This document shows, in pieces, positions 44,828 through 55,514 of a DNA stretch of 64,000 bases. Positions within the stretch are counted from its first letter, which is position 1; each line of letters opens with the position of its first letter. The DNA comes from Siansivirga zeaxanthinifaciens CC-SAMT-1. GTDB lineage: Bacteria; Bacteroidota; Bacteroidia; Flavobacteriales; Flavobacteriaceae. The notes under the pieces are model-generated. The model was not told the origin of the DNA. It did no database searches and saw only the letters and a program-made list of their open reading frames with translations. The stretch is from contig NZ_CP007202.1 of the NCBI RefSeq assembly GCF_000941055.1, positions 492,001 to 556,000 on the forward strand, in the 5' to 3' direction. The position numbers and the translations under genes were made by a program.

Positions 44828-46825
44828 TTATTTATAAGATCTTTCTTTTACTTCTATATTCTCGTAAACTAAATCTTCTTTATGTAATACCGCATCTTTA
44901 GGCTCGCCTTTATATTCCCATGCAGAAACATATTGAAACTCTTTTCTTCTTAAAGCTTCACCATCTGGAGTTTGATATTCTTCTCTAAAGTGACCACCAG
45001 CAGATTCTTCACGTTGTAAAGCATCTTTAGCAAATAGCTCCCCTAGTTCTAAGAAATCGGCAACACGACCTGCTTTGGCTAATTCTTCATTAAATTCTTT
45101 ATCGCCACCAGGAACAGATACCTCTTTCCAGAATTCGGCTCTCAGCTCAGAAATATCATTAATGGCTTGTTTTAACCCTTCTGCATTTCTAGACATACCG
45201 CATTCATCCCACATAATTTTTCCTAATTTTTTGTGGAAATAATCTACAGATTTTGATCCTTTATTATTTATAAAAAAGTCAATTCTTGATTTAACTTCTT
45301 TTTCTGCTTCGTCAAATTCTGGCGTATCAGTTGGTATTTTACCAGTTCTAATATCATCAGATAAATAATCACCAATAGTGTATGGTAATACAAAATACCC
45401 ATCGGCCAAACCTTGCATTAAAGCAGAAGCTCCTAACCTGTTCGCACCGTGATCTGAAAAGTTAGCTTCTCCAATGGCATAACAACCAGGGATGGTAGTC
45501 ATTAAATTGTAATCTACCCAAATACCTCCCATAGTGTAGTGTACAGCAGGATAAATCATCATAGGAGTTTCGTATGGATTTTCATCTACAATTTTCTCAT
45601 ACATCTGGAATAAGTTACCATACTTAGCCTCCACAATTTTCTTACCTAATTCATACACTTTCTCTTTTGAAGGATTCGTGATATTATGAATTTTAGCTTG
45701 TTCTCTTCCGTAGCGTTCAATAGACGATGCGAAGTCTAAGTAAACCGCTTCACCAGTAGCATTAACACCATATCCGGCATCGCAACGCTCTTTTGCTGCT
45801 CGCGATGCAACGTCACGAGGTACTAAGTTTCCAAACGCCGGATAACGACGCTCTAAGTAGTAATCTCTTTCGTCTTCAGATAAATCGGTTGGTTTTTTTC
45901 TACCCTCACGAATGGCTTTTACATCCTCTAAATTTTTAGGTACCCAAATACGCCCGTCGTTACGTAACGATTCAGACATTAAGGTTAATTTAGATTGATA
46001 TTCACCTGAACGCGGAATACATGTTGGGTGAATTTGTGTATAACATGGATTTGCGAAATACGCTCCTTTTTTATGAATTTTCCAAGCAGCAGTTACGTTA
46101 CTTCCCATCGCATTGGTAGATAGGAAATAAACGTTTCCGTAACCACCTGATGCAATAACAACAGCGTGCGCCGAGTGGCGCTCAATTTCTCCAGTTACTA
46201 AGTTTCGTGCTATAATACCTCTCGCCTTGCCATCAATTTTTACTAGATCTAACATTTCGTGGCGGTTATACATTTGTATTTTACCACGAGCAATTTGTCT
46301 ATTCATGGCAGAATAGGCGCCTAATAATAATTGCTGACCTGTTTGTCCTTTTGCGTAGAATGTTCTAGATACTAACACACCACCAAACGAACGGTTATCT
46401 AATAACCCACCGTAATCACGGGCAAAAGGAACACCTTGAGCCACACATTGGTCAATGATGTTTGTAGATACCTCAGCCAAACGGTAAACGTTAGCTTCAC
46501 GAGAGCGGTAATCGCCTCCTTTTACAGTATCGTAGAATAATCTATATGTAGAATCCCCATCGCCTTGATAGTTTTTAGCGGCATTAATACCACCTTGAGC
46601 AGCAATTGAATGCGCTCTACGAGGCGAATCTTGATAACAAAATGCTTTTACATTATAACCTAATTCTGCTAAAGTTGCTGCAGCAGAACCTCCTGCTAAA
46701 CCAGTTCCAACTACAATAACATCGATGTGACGTTTATTAGCAGGGTTTACTAAATTGATATGATTTTTATAATCTGTCCATTTATCTTTAATTGGACCTT
46801 TTGGTACTTTTGAATCTAAAGCCAT
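44828..46825 (-). CDS. sdhA: Succinate dehydrogenase/fumarate reductase flavoprotein subunit
   Basis: This 665-residue FAD subunit oxidises succinate to fumarate. It shows the dinucleotide-binding [20 protein letters not shown], the covalent-FAD His region [18 protein letters not shown], and the substrate-site MGGIWVDYN and [16 protein letters not shown]. The length and the ~660-residue form match the Bacteroidota/epsilon-type (B-type) enzyme that pairs with a single five-helix cytochrome b. It lies 14 bases after sdhC. Confidence 0.97.
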   Translation of the reverse strand: MALDSKVPKGPIKDKWTDYKNHINLVNPANKRHIDVIVVGTGLAGGSAAATLAELGYNVKAFCYQDSPRRAHSIAAQGGINAAKNYQGDGDSTYRLFYDTVKGGDYRSREANVYRLAEVSTNIIDQCVAQGVPFARDYGGLLDNRSFGGVLVSRTFYAKGQTGQQLLLGAYSAMNRQIARGKIQMYNRHEMLDLVKIDGKARGIIARNLVTGEIERHSAHAVVIASGGYGNVYFLSTNAMGSNVTAAWKIHKKGAYFANPCYTQIHPTCIPRSGEYQSKLTLMSESLRNDGRIWVPKNLEDVKAIREGRKKPTDLSEDERDYYLERRYPAFGNLVPRDVASRAAKERCDAGYGVNATGEAVYLDFASSIERYGREQAKIHNITNPSKEKVYELGKKIVEAKYGNLFQMYEKIVDENPYETPMMIYPAVHYTMGGIWVDYNLMTTIPGCYAIGEANFSDHGANRLGASALMQGLADGYFVLPYTIGDYLSDDIRTGKIPTDTPEFDEAEKEVKSRIDFFINNKGSKSVDYFHKKLGKIMWDECGMSRNAEGLKQAINDISELRAEFWKEVSVPGGDKEFNEELAKAGRVADFLELGELFAKDALQREESAGGHFREEYQTPDGEALRRKEFQYVSAWEYKGEPKDAVLHKEDLVYENIEVKERSYK

Positions 46826-46839
46826 AGTATTTTTTAAGA

Positions 46840-47517
46840 TTAATGGTTAAAGTGGTGAAATAAAGCAATTAAAATAAACCCTAAAGGAATAATAACTGAA
46901 TATGCTTTACCAATATTTTGTAATGTTTTCTTTCTGCCTGCAGTAGCACCCATCGATTGGAATGCCGAAGTAAACCCATGTAATAAATGCAATGCTAAAA
47001 ACACAAAAGCAATTACATACGCTGCAACTCTTGCTGGATTAATAAATTTTTCTTGTAACTCGTGAAAATATCTGTAACCATCGATACCTTCAACCATACC
47101 AGACATATCGCCTTGTATGTATTTTATATTAATTTCTGGGAACCAAAAATCAATAAAATGTAATACAATAAATGCTAAAATAGCAACACCGCTGTAAATC
47201 ATGTTTCTACTCATCCACGACGAATTAGCCGCGCCATTGTTTTTAGCATAAGCTACACCTCTAGCTTTTTTATTTTTAATTTCTAAAACAAAGCCCATAA
47301 CAAAATGAAATACCACACCAAATATTAAAATTGGCTGTAAAGCATATTGTACCAAAGGATTTGTTCCCATAAAATGGGATACTTCATTAAAGCTATCTGG
47401 GCTTATAACCGATAACATATTTATTAAAAAATGCTGAAGCAAGAAAAACATAAGGAAAAAAGCTGAAAGAGCCATAGCCACTTTTCTTCCAATTGAAGAT
47501 TTTAAAAATCCGCTCAT
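46840..47517 (-). CDS. sdhC: Succinate dehydrogenase cytochrome b subunit
   Basis: This 225-residue membrane anchor has five helices and spaced His residues for two hemes (for example [25 protein letters not shown]), the single-subunit B-type anchor of complex II. It binds menaquinone. It is the first gene of the operon and is preceded by a clear promoter. Confidence 0.95.
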   Translation of the reverse strand: MSGFLKSSIGRKVAMALSAFFLMFFLLQHFLINMLSVISPDSFNEVSHFMGTNPLVQYALQPILIFGVVFHFVMGFVLEIKNKKARGVAYAKNNGAANSSWMSRNMIYSGVAILAFIVLHFIDFWFPEINIKYIQGDMSGMVEGIDGYRYFHELQEKFINPARVAAYVIAFVFLALHLLHGFTSAFQSMGATAGRKKTLQNIGKAYSVIIPLGFILIALFHHFNH

Positions 47518-47552
47518 TTTATTTTAAGTTTGTTATATTATTTATACTCTAG

Positions 47553-47583
47553 CAAAGGTACTAACCGAACCTATTTTTAACAA
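47553..47583 (-). promoter_or_regulatory. Promoter of sdhCAB
   Basis: On the minus strand TTG (47581-47583) and TACCTTTG (47553-47560) are 20 bases apart, matching the Bacteroidota consensus. It lies 36 bases upstream of the sdhC start. Confidence 0.7.
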
Positions 47584-47777
47584 ACTTTAAATCGTGTTTT
47601 ATTTAGTATTTAGAATGGTTTTAAAGAAGGAATTTTTACAAACAGTTTAAAAGCTAACAAATTAGATTTAATTAAACTTTAAGTTTTAAATTCTAGTTAA
47701 AATATGTGGCTTCAAGATTTATTGGCAAACAAATTAATTAGTTTTGTTAATCTACTAATTTAAAAATTTCAAATAGT

Positions 47778-49070
47778 ATGAAGTACCACCCAATAGACAA
47801 AACGCTATTCATAAATAACAGAAAGCATTTTGCCAACCAAATGAAACCCTCAAGTTTAGCCGTATTTAATTCCAACGATATTTACCCCATTAGTGCAGAC
47901 AGCACCATGCCTTTCCAACAACACCGCGATATTTTTTATTTAAGCGGAGTCGATCAAGAAGAAAGTATTTTGGTATTATTTCCAGATTGTCCGAAAGAAA
48001 AACATCGTGAGATTTTATTTTTAAAAGAAACTAACGATCACATAGCTGTTTGGGAAGGCGAAAAACTAACCAAAGAAGCAGCCTATGAAACCAGCGGCAT
48101 TAAAACCGTTTATTGGTTAAAAGACATGGAAAAAATCATGTTTGAAATAATGACCCAATGCGATACCGTTTACATTAACACTAACGAACATTACAGAGCA
48201 AACGTAGAGACCGAAACTCGCGAAGACCGCTTTACTAAATGGTTAAAAGCCAAATATCCTGCTCATAGTGTCGCCAAAAGCGCTCCCATTTTACAACGAT
48301 TACGCTCTGTTAAAAGTCAGATTGAAATTGATTTAATCCAGAATGCCTGCAACATAACCGAGAAAGGTTTTCGCAGAATTTTAAATTTTGTAAAACCCGG
48401 CGTTTGGGAATATGAAATTGAAGCCGAATTTATGCACGAATTTTTAAGAAATCGCTCTAAAGGATTTGCTTACTCTCCCATAATTGCTTCGGGAAATAAT
48501 GCCAATGTTTTACATTATGTGCAAAACAACCAACAATGTAAAGCTGGTGATTTATTATTATTAGACACTGCGGCAGAGTACGCTAATTATTCTAGCGATT
48601 TAACCAGAACCATCCCAGTATCTGGAAGATTTAGTAAAAGACAAAAAGATGTTTACAACGCGGTAAATCGTGTTAAAAACGAAGCTACAAAAATGTTATT
48701 ACCCGGAACCGATTGGGCTGCATATCATGAAGAAGTTGGGAAGTTGATGACCTCAGAGCTTTTAGGTTTAGGACTTTTAGATAAAGCCGATGTACAAAAC
48801 GAAAATCCAGATTGGCCAGCATATAAAAAATACTTTATGCATGGAACCAGTCACCATATGGGATTAGACACCCACGATTATGGTATTTTAACAGAACCTA
48901 TGCAAGCTAACATGGTATTTACTGTAGAACCCGGAATTTACATTCCTGCAGAAGGATTTGGTATTCGTTTAGAAGACGATGTGATTATTCAACCAACAGG
49001 AGAACCCTTAAATTTAATGAAAAACATTCCTATTGAAGCCGATGACATTGAAAGCATCATGAATTCATAA
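47778..49070 (+). CDS. pepP: Xaa-Pro aminopeptidase (aminopeptidase P)
   Basis: This 430-residue metallopeptidase removes N-terminal residues preceding proline. The N-terminal domain (to about 170) is followed by a pita-bread catalytic domain with the metal ligands in LLDTAAEYANYSSDLTRT (two Asp), HGTSHHMGLDTHD (His), VEPGIY (Glu) and GIRLEDDVII (Glu). The length is standard. A TAGTTTTG sequence at 47739-47746 may be the -7 box. It is followed by a strong two-way terminator. Confidence 0.95.
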   Translation: MKYHPIDKTLFINNRKHFANQMKPSSLAVFNSNDIYPISADSTMPFQQHRDIFYLSGVDQEESILVLFPDCPKEKHREILFLKETNDHIAVWEGEKLTKEAAYETSGIKTVYWLKDMEKIMFEIMTQCDTVYINTNEHYRANVETETREDRFTKWLKAKYPAHSVAKSAPILQRLRSVKSQIEIDLIQNACNITEKGFRRILNFVKPGVWEYEIEAEFMHEFLRNRSKGFAYSPIIASGNNANVLHYVQNNQQCKAGDLLLLDTAAEYANYSSDLTRTIPVSGRFSKRQKDVYNAVNRVKNEATKMLLPGTDWAAYHEEVGKLMTSELLGLGLLDKADVQNENPDWPAYKKYFMHGTSHHMGLDTHDYGILTEPMQANMVFTVEPGIYIPAEGFGIRLEDDVIIQPTGEPLNLMKNIPIEADDIESIMNS

Positions 49071-49076
49071 AAAATA

Positions 49077-49107
49077 AAAGAGCCGTTTTAAAAACGGCTC
49101 TTTTTTT
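49077..49107. terminator. Bidirectional terminator between pepP and lysC
   Basis: AAAGAGCCGTTTT (49077-49089) pairs with AAAACGGCTCTTT (49091-49103), with a T run on the plus side and an A run that serves the minus side. The genes converge on it. Confidence 0.9.
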
Positions 49108-49127
49108 AACAATACTAAAATTGTAAT

Positions 49128-50450
49128 TTATAGAGTGACTAATTCAAATAAATAATCGTTTAGCTTGCTAAGTGTTTTTATTTTATCGTTAGAATTTATC
49201 AATAAGGAAATGTTGTTATTACTACCTCCGTATGATATCATTCTTATTTTAACGTCTTGTAAAATTTTAAATAATCTATAAGTTTCTTCGTGGTTTACTA
49301 TAGAATGCCCAACTAAACAGATAATGGTTTGATTTTTATCTACTTCAATAGTTGCAATTTTTTCTAATTCAACTAAAATTTTATCTAAATTTTTATCATC
49401 ATCAATGGTTAATGACACTGCAACTTCAGAAGTGGTAATCATATCTATCGATGTTTGGTATGCTTCAAAAATTTCAAAAACTTTTTTCAAGAAACCATGG
49501 GCCTGCAACATACGTGCAGATTTAATTTTTATAGCAATGATATTATCTTTTGCTGCAATAGCTTTCACTCCGTTTTCAGAATGATTACCATCAATTAAAG
49601 TACCGTAAGCATCGGGATTCATGGTACTTTTTAATCGCACCGGAATATTTATTTTTCTTACTGGGGTTACCGTTTGTGGGTGTAAAATTTTTGCTCCAAA
49701 ATACGCCAACTCTGCAGCCTCATCAAAAGATAAGTTTGAAATTGGTTTTGTGTTTTCAACGTATCTAGGATCGTTATTATGCATCCCATCAATATCGGTC
49801 CAAATTTGAACTTCTTCGGCATTTATAGCAGCTCCAACAATGGTTGCTGTGTAATCACTTCCACCGCGTTGTAAATTAGATATGTCACCGTCTTTATCTA
49901 AACAAATAAAGCCTTGTGTGATATAAATTTGAACATCTTCGGCAGCTTCTAAAACAGCATTTAAACGCGCTTTAATGTACTCTGAATCTGGATCCTTTTC
50001 AGCATCAATTTTCATAAAATCTAAAGCTGGTAATAAGGTCGAACTTACACCTTCCTGCTTTAAAAATTTATTAACCATAAAGGTCGATAACAATTCACCT
50101 TGCGCTAAAATTAAATTTTCCAGCTGTATAGAATACGATTTATAAGTACTTTCAACCAATAAGTTAAAAACACTAGTAATGTATTCTTTTACCTCGGCAT
50201 TTAAAAAAGTATTCGTTAAAAGGGCATCTACCACTTTAAAATACGTTTCGTGCAGAGCATTTATTTTTTCAATAGCGTCATTCGATTTTTTCTCTTTAAT
50301 ATCGTTAGCTATGGATACTAAATGATTTGTTGTACCAGACATAGCCGACAGCACGACAATTTTTTTATCGCCGTCGTTAATAATATTCTTTACGTTATTG
50401 ATGTTTTCAACAGTACCAACAGAGGTACCACCAAATTTTAATACTTTCAT
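49128..50450 (-). CDS. lysC: Aspartate kinase
   Basis: This 440-residue enzyme phosphorylates aspartate, the first step to lysine, threonine and methionine. It begins MKVLKFGGTSVGTVENI with the nucleotide-binding KFGGTS (residues 5-10), has the substrate segment GRGGSDYT variant LQRGGSDYTATIVGA, and ends in two ACT domains (about 300-440) for feedback control. It is not fused to homoserine dehydrogenase. A divergent ACT-domain gene shares its upstream region. Confidence 0.93.
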   Translation of the reverse strand: MKVLKFGGTSVGTVENINNVKNIINDGDKKIVVLSAMSGTTNHLVSIANDIKEKKSNDAIEKINALHETYFKVVDALLTNTFLNAEVKEYITSVFNLLVESTYKSYSIQLENLILAQGELLSTFMVNKFLKQEGVSSTLLPALDFMKIDAEKDPDSEYIKARLNAVLEAAEDVQIYITQGFICLDKDGDISNLQRGGSDYTATIVGAAINAEEVQIWTDIDGMHNNDPRYVENTKPISNLSFDEAAELAYFGAKILHPQTVTPVRKINIPVRLKSTMNPDAYGTLIDGNHSENGVKAIAAKDNIIAIKIKSARMLQAHGFLKKVFEIFEAYQTSIDMITTSEVAVSLTIDDDKNLDKILVELEKIATIEVDKNQTIICLVGHSIVNHEETYRLFKILQDVKIRMISYGGSNNNISLLINSNDKIKTLSKLNDYLFELVTL

Positions 50451-50618
50451 ACTTTTAAAAATTAAACCTTTAATATTTTACTTAGCAGTTTCATGCATCA
50501 TCTAAATAAAATAAGATTCTTTGCTATTAATTAGGCCACGAAATTACAATTACTCATCAACTAAAAACTATTTATTAAAAAAATTGTTTATTTTTACACA
50601 AATTGTTAAATAATTAAC

Positions 50619-51275
50619 ATGAAAACTGTATCAAACTGTGTAGAAGACATTTTAATAACGCAACCTTACCTTGAGGAAGCACTTTCCAGAAACATTATTA
50701 ATTTTAGTGCTTTAGCTATAGAGCTTACAGAGCCCATTAGTAAAATGCTAAAAAAAGAGGTGAAACCTGGAGCTATTATGATGGCCCTCAGACGTTACAA
50801 CCCGCCACCTGCATTAACCAATTCTATAAAAATGAAACGTGTTATGCAAAATCTAGGCGATATTACCGTACGTTCCAATTTAACCGATTTTACTGTTAAA
50901 AATTCTGAAACCATTATTGATAACCACGTAAAGATTTTAGAACGTATCAATAAGGAATCGAAATTATTTTACACATTCACACGCGGTATTCATGAGAGCA
51001 ATTTAATTATATCGAGTGTTTTAAAAGATTTTATTTTAGAAAACTTTAAATCTGAAACCATATTAGAGGTTCAGGATGGCTTGTCGGCCATAAGTGTTAA
51101 TTTACCACAAGACAACTCCAAAATTGCTGGTTTGTACTATCAGTTTTTTAAACGTCTCGCCTGGGAGGGCATCGTATTATACGAAGTTATATCGACTACC
51201 AACGAGTTTACAATTTTAGTGGAAGAGGAATATGTAGACAAAGCCTTTACCGCCATTAAGAAAGTTAAAGCTTAA
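50619..51275 (+). CDS. ACT-domain protein of unknown function, divergent from aspartokinase
   Basis: This 218-residue soluble protein has an N-terminal helical part (1-85, with LKKEVKPGAIMMALRRYNPP resembling a small helix-turn-helix) and a C-terminal region (about 95-215) that looks like two ACT-like alpha/beta repeats, ending FTILVEEEYVDKAFTAIKKVK. I do not recognise a characterised member. Its divergent arrangement with lysC, 168 bases apart, and the shared ACT-type fold suggest an amino-acid-sensing regulator, but that is inference. The alpha/beta hydrolase gene follows after 15 bases. Confidence 0.7.
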   Translation: MKTVSNCVEDILITQPYLEEALSRNIINFSALAIELTEPISKMLKKEVKPGAIMMALRRYNPPPALTNSIKMKRVMQNLGDITVRSNLTDFTVKNSETIIDNHVKILERINKESKLFYTFTRGIHESNLIISSVLKDFILENFKSETILEVQDGLSAISVNLPQDNSKIAGLYYQFFKRLAWEGIVLYEVISTTNEFTILVEEEYVDKAFTAIKKVKA

Positions 51276-51290
51276 TATTCCAATTTTTTT

Positions 51291-52064
51291 ATGATTATAG
51301 AACACAAAGGCATCAATATTTTCTTTGAAACCTATGGACATGGAAACCCTATTATCCTGCTTCATGGTTTTTTAGAAAACAGCAGCATGTGGCAACCTTT
51401 TATACAACCACTTTCTAAAAACAATCAAGTTATTACTATCGATTTATTAGGTCATGGTAAAACAGGCTGTTTGGGTTACATTCATAGCATGGAACTCATG
51501 GCCGAGGTAGTTGAAGTTGTTTTAAATAGTTTAAGAGTTACCAAAGCAACACTTATTGGACATTCAATGGGTGGTTATGTAGCACTCGCTTTCGCGGAAA
51601 AACATCCAGACAAACTACATGGCTTATGTTTAATGAATTCGACCGCCCATGCCGATACACCCGAAAAAAAAATAAATAGAGACCGTGCAATTGAAGCCGT
51701 TAAACAAAATCATAAAACATTTATTCGTATTGCTATTAATAATTTATTTCGCCCTAAAAACAGATCGCTATTTGCAACCGAAATTAAAGCTGTTATAAAT
51801 AATGCTTTACAAACCCCACTTCAAGGCATCATTGCCGCATTAGAAGGTATGAAAATACGAAACGATCGCACGCCCATTTTAAATGAAACAACATTTAAAA
51901 TTATGATGATTGCCAGTAAAAAAGATCCAGTTTTAGATTATAATATGCTTGTTGAACAAATAAAAAACACGCATTGCAAATTAGTTACTTTTCCAGACGG
52001 ACACATGAGTCATATTGAGAATAAAGATGTTTTCTTACAAGAAATAATGCATTTCATCGATTAA
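51291..52064 (+). CDS. Alpha/beta hydrolase
   Basis: This 257-residue protein has the alpha/beta hydrolase fold with the oxyanion segment ILLHGFLENSSMW, the nucleophile elbow GHSMGG (Ser92), an acid residue near KKDPVLD and the catalytic His in FPDGHMSHIEN (about 241). It resembles esterase or MenH-like hydrolases, but the substrate is unknown. It follows the ACT gene after 15 bases, so the two are probably one transcript. Length and start are normal. Confidence 0.88.
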   Translation: MIIEHKGINIFFETYGHGNPIILLHGFLENSSMWQPFIQPLSKNNQVITIDLLGHGKTGCLGYIHSMELMAEVVEVVLNSLRVTKATLIGHSMGGYVALAFAEKHPDKLHGLCLMNSTAHADTPEKKINRDRAIEAVKQNHKTFIRIAINNLFRPKNRSLFATEIKAVINNALQTPLQGIIAALEGMKIRNDRTPILNETTFKIMMIASKKDPVLDYNMLVEQIKNTHCKLVTFPDGHMSHIENKDVFLQEIMHFID

Positions 52065-52128
52065 TTTTGTTATTTTAACGGTTTTTATGATTTTTTTATT
52101 ATGTTTACTTAAACAAAACCCCTAGATC

Positions 52129-52394
52129 ATGAAAACAACTACTAACAAACCAGCATTTATTCCAAAAATGTATTGTAACCTATTTGGTCATGTTACAAAG
52201 TAACAAAACAAGTTACCTATCATGTTAAAGAATACACATGCAAACATTGTAAAAAGGAATTAACAACCAATAGCAATGGTAACTTAATTGAGCTTACGCC
52301 AAAGTTTAAAGAAATTAATGCCATTTTAGAGCGTATTCACAACACTAAAATGTTAAGAATACAAAAGAAACGCTTGCTAGTTGCTTCGTATTAA
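52129..52394 (+). pseudogene. Frameshifted 88-residue CxxC protein gene
   Basis: From ATG at 52129 the frame reads MKTTTNKPAFIPKMYCNLFG and HVTK, then a stop. Another frame continues from about 52195 with KVTKQVTYHVKEYTCKHCKK and so on to TAA at 52392. Adding one base in CATGTTACAAAG (expected CATGATTACAAAG, giving H-D-Y-K) rejoins them into an 88-residue protein. The C-x-x-C pair (C38, C41) resembles a small zinc ribbon. I recall similar small flavobacterial proteins of unknown function. The stop overlaps thiL's stop by about 3 bases on the opposite strand. Confidence 0.7.
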
Positions 52395-53437
52395 TCGGTT
52401 ATACTTTTCCAGCCTTGTGCTTTAATTGGTATTTTAGTTTCTGCTCTTGTTACTAAATCGATACCTGCGCTAGCATCTTTCATAAAACCAATAACGGTTA
52501 AACTAGGATTTGCTTTAATTTTTGGAAAATCTTTTTGCGATATGGTAAACAAAAGCTCGTAATCTTCGCCACCGTTTAAAGCAATCGTGGTGCTATCTAT
52601 GTTAAATTCTTCGCAAGCAGCTATAACTTGTGGGTCTAAAGGAATTTTAGCTTCATACAAATCGCAACCTACCTGGCTTTGTTTGCATAAATGAATAATT
52701 TCAGAAGATAACCCATCGCTAATATCAATCATAGCAGTAGGTTTCACATCCAAATCTTTTAAAAGCTTAATAATATCTTTTCGAGCTTCAGGTTTTAACT
52801 GGCGCTCAATTAAATACGTATAAATTTCTAAATCTGGCTGATTATTTGGGTTAACTTTAAACACTTCTTTTTCGCGTTCTAAAATTTGTAAACCCATATA
52901 AGCCGCACCTAAATCGCCGCTTACAACCAGCAAATCATTCGGTTGGGCGCCGCTTCTGTAAACCACATCATCGGCAGCTACTTCGCCAATAGCCGTTACA
53001 GAAATAAGCAAACCTTTGTTAGACGAGGTTGTATCGCCTCCAACAACATCAATATTATAAATACTGGCGGCGGTTTCAATACCAGCGTATAAATCTTCTA
53101 GAGCTTCTAAAGGAAATCGATTAGAAACAGCTATAGAAATGGTTACTTGCGTAGCAACCGCATTCATAGCGTAAACATCAGATAAATTTACAATAACAGC
53201 CTTGTAACCTAAGTGTTTTAAGGGCATGTAACTTAAATCGAAATGCACACCTTCTATCAACAAATCGGTAGTAACAACAACCTGTTTATTTTCAAAATTT
53301 AAAACGGCAGCATCATCTCCAATACCTTTAACAGTCGAACTTTTAGTTATTTTAAAATTCTTTGTTAAATGATCAATAAGGCCAAATTCGCCTAAATCGC
53401 TCAATTGCGTACGTTGTGGATTTTTATCTTCTATCAT
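52391..53437 (-). CDS. thiL: Thiamine-monophosphate kinase
   Basis: This 348-residue enzyme makes thiamine pyrophosphate from thiamine monophosphate. It shows the AIR-synthase-type motifs KGIGDDAAVLNFE near residue 40, VVTTDLLIEGVHFDL, the GGDTTSS core, MIDISDGLSSEI and a late NGGEDYELLF, all typical of ThiL. It stands alone with its own upstream region. Its place in the same window as a TPP riboswitch is of interest, but the riboswitch is 52 kb away and faces elsewhere. Confidence 0.95.
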   Translation of the reverse strand: MIEDKNPQRTQLSDLGEFGLIDHLTKNFKITKSSTVKGIGDDAAVLNFENKQVVVTTDLLIEGVHFDLSYMPLKHLGYKAVIVNLSDVYAMNAVATQVTISIAVSNRFPLEALEDLYAGIETAASIYNIDVVGGDTTSSNKGLLISVTAIGEVAADDVVYRSGAQPNDLLVVSGDLGAAYMGLQILEREKEVFKVNPNNQPDLEIYTYLIERQLKPEARKDIIKLLKDLDVKPTAMIDISDGLSSEIIHLCKQSQVGCDLYEAKIPLDPQVIAACEEFNIDSTTIALNGGEDYELLFTISQKDFPKIKANPSLTVIGFMKDASAGIDLVTRAETKIPIKAQGWKSITD

Positions 53438-53621
53438 ACTGCAAAAATAAGAAGCTTATTTTATAAACCGATACATTTTAGTTAATTAAGGATAATTTAA
53501 TATTTTCTTTTCTTGTTTGAAAAATAAACAATGTAATGCCCATTTAAATTCAATAAAATAAACCTATGAAACTATATACTAATATAATGTTAGGTTATGT
53601 GGTAATCCGTGACTTATATTG

Positions 53622-53629
53622 TATATTTG
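53622..53629 (+). promoter_or_regulatory. -7 promoter element of the suf cluster
   Basis: TATATTTG matches TAnnTTTG and lies 33 bases upstream of sufA. The -33 region (TTATG) is a poor TTG match. Confidence 0.5.
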
Positions 53630-53662
53630 TACCCTATTTAGACAAAATCTATATAAAGAATT

Positions 53663-53992
53663 ATGATAAAAGTTTCTGAAACAGCTAAGAAAAAAGTCAT
53701 CGAACTTATGCAAGAAGATGGCTATAACCCTGCTACCGACTATGTGCGAGTGGGTGTTAAAAGCGGTGGTTGTTCTGGACTATCTTACGATTTAAAGTTT
53801 GATAAAGAGAATAAAGAAGACGATAAAGTATTTGTCGATAACGATGTTAAAATTATCGTAGACAAGAAAAGTTTCCTATACCTAGTAGGTACTACTTTAG
53901 AGTACTCGGGAGGCTTAAACGGAACTGGTTTTGTGTTTAATAATCCGAATGCTAATAGAACCTGTGGTTGTGGCGAAAGCTTTTCGCTTTAA
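53663..53992 (+). CDS. sufA: Iron-sulfur assembly scaffold/carrier SufA (A-type carrier)
   Basis: This 109-residue A-type carrier has the conserved first Cys in KSGGCSGLSY and the C-terminal TCGCGESF pair that bind iron or a cluster. It delivers Fe-S clusters made on SufBCD to apo-proteins. It opens the cluster, and sufB starts 9 bases later. It could be named IscA or ErpA by others, but the neighbourhood favours SufA. Confidence 0.93.
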   Translation: MIKVSETAKKKVIELMQEDGYNPATDYVRVGVKSGGCSGLSYDLKFDKENKEDDKVFVDNDVKIIVDKKSFLYLVGTTLEYSGGLNGTGFVFNNPNANRTCGCGESFSL

Positions 53993-54001
53993 ATAAAAAT
54001 T

Positions 54002-55450
54002 ATGAATAAATATACTGAAGACGATTTAAGGGAAGAACTTAAAACCAAAGAGTACGAATACGGATTTTATACAGACATAGCTTCCGATACGTTTCCTGTT
54101 GGTTTAAACGAAGATATTGTTCGTGCTATTTCACTTAAAAAAGAAGAACCCGAATGGATGACCGAATGGCGTTTAGAAGCCTTTCGTGCTTGGGAAAAAA
54201 TGGTTGAACCCGAATGGGCAAATGTGCATTACACCAAACCAGATTTTCAAGCTATTTCATACTATTCTGCACCAAATAGTAAACCAAAATACAATAGTTT
54301 AGACGAAGTAGATCCAGAATTACTAGCCACTTTTGCTAAACTTGGAATTTCTCTAGACGAACAGAAAAAACTTTCTGGCGTTGCTATGGATGTTGTTGTA
54401 GACTCAGTGTCTGTTGCAACAACCTTCAAGAAAACACTAGGCGAAAAGGGTATTATTTTTTGTTCTATTTCTGAAGCTTTAAGAGAGCACCCCGAATTGG
54501 TTAGAAAATATATTGGCACCGTTGTACCGCAAAAAGATAATTTTTACGCGGCTTTAAACTCGGCGGTTTTTAGTGATGGTAGTTTCTGCTACATTCCAAA
54601 AGGCGTGAAATGCCCCATGGAATTATCAACCTATTTTAGAATAAACCAGGCTGGAACCGGACAATTCGAAAGAACATTAGTAATCGCCGATGAAGGTAGT
54701 TATGTAAGTTATTTAGAAGGCTGTACCGCTCCTAGCCGCGACGAAAATCAATTACACGCTGCCGTGGTAGAGTTAATTGCTCTAGATAATGCCGAAATAA
54801 AATACTCGACAGTACAAAACTGGTTCCCAGGAAATGCCGAAGGCAAAGGTGGAGTTTACAACTTTGTAACCAAGCGTGGTTTATGCGAGAAAAACGCTAA
54901 AATATCTTGGACACAAGTAGAAACTGGTAGTGCTGTAACCTGGAAATATCCATCCTGTGTTTTAAAAGGCGATAATTCGGTGGGCGAATTTTACTCGATT
55001 GCAGTAACTAATAACTTCCAACAAGCCGACACAGGAACCAAAATGATTCATTTAGGAAAAAACACGAAATCGACTATCATTTCTAAAGGAATCTCGGCCG
55101 GAAAATCGCAAAACAGTTACCGCGGTTTGGTAAAAATTAGTCCGAATGCAGACAACGCCCGTAACTTCTCGCAATGCGACAGTTTACTTATGGGTAACGA
55201 ATGTGGTGCACACACCTTTCCATATATAGAAGCAAAAAACAAAACAGCTAAAATAGAACACGAAGCAACAACCAGTAAAATTGGCGAAGACCAAATTTTC
55301 TATTGCAACCAACGGGGTATCGATACAGAAAAAGCCATTGCTTTAATTGTAAACGGTTTTAGTAAAGATGTTTTAAACAAGCTTCCCATGGAATTTGCTG
55401 TAGAAGCACAAAAACTTCTGGAAATAAGTTTAGAAGGCTCGGTAGGATAA
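54002..55450 (+). CDS. sufB: Fe-S cluster assembly protein SufB
   Basis: This 482-residue scaffold subunit shows SufB landmarks: [16 protein letters not shown], the beta-helix core with [19 protein letters not shown], and the C-terminal [23 protein letters not shown]. It binds SufD and SufC and carries the nascent cluster. The length is standard. It starts 9 bases after sufA, which supports one operon. Confidence 0.97.
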   Translation: MNKYTEDDLREELKTKEYEYGFYTDIASDTFPVGLNEDIVRAISLKKEEPEWMTEWRLEAFRAWEKMVEPEWANVHYTKPDFQAISYYSAPNSKPKYNSLDEVDPELLATFAKLGISLDEQKKLSGVAMDVVVDSVSVATTFKKTLGEKGIIFCSISEALREHPELVRKYIGTVVPQKDNFYAALNSAVFSDGSFCYIPKGVKCPMELSTYFRINQAGTGQFERTLVIADEGSYVSYLEGCTAPSRDENQLHAAVVELIALDNAEIKYSTVQNWFPGNAEGKGGVYNFVTKRGLCEKNAKISWTQVETGSAVTWKYPSCVLKGDNSVGEFYSIAVTNNFQQADTGTKMIHLGKNTKSTIISKGISAGKSQNSYRGLVKISPNADNARNFSQCDSLLMGNECGAHTFPYIEAKNKTAKIEHEATTSKIGEDQIFYCNQRGIDTEKAIALIVNGFSKDVLNKLPMEFAVEAQKLLEISLEGSVG

Positions 55451-55514
55451 AAAAATAAAAGTAGAACAAAAAGAATTTAATGGTATTAACCATTTATTTT
55501 CAAATCAAATACGT

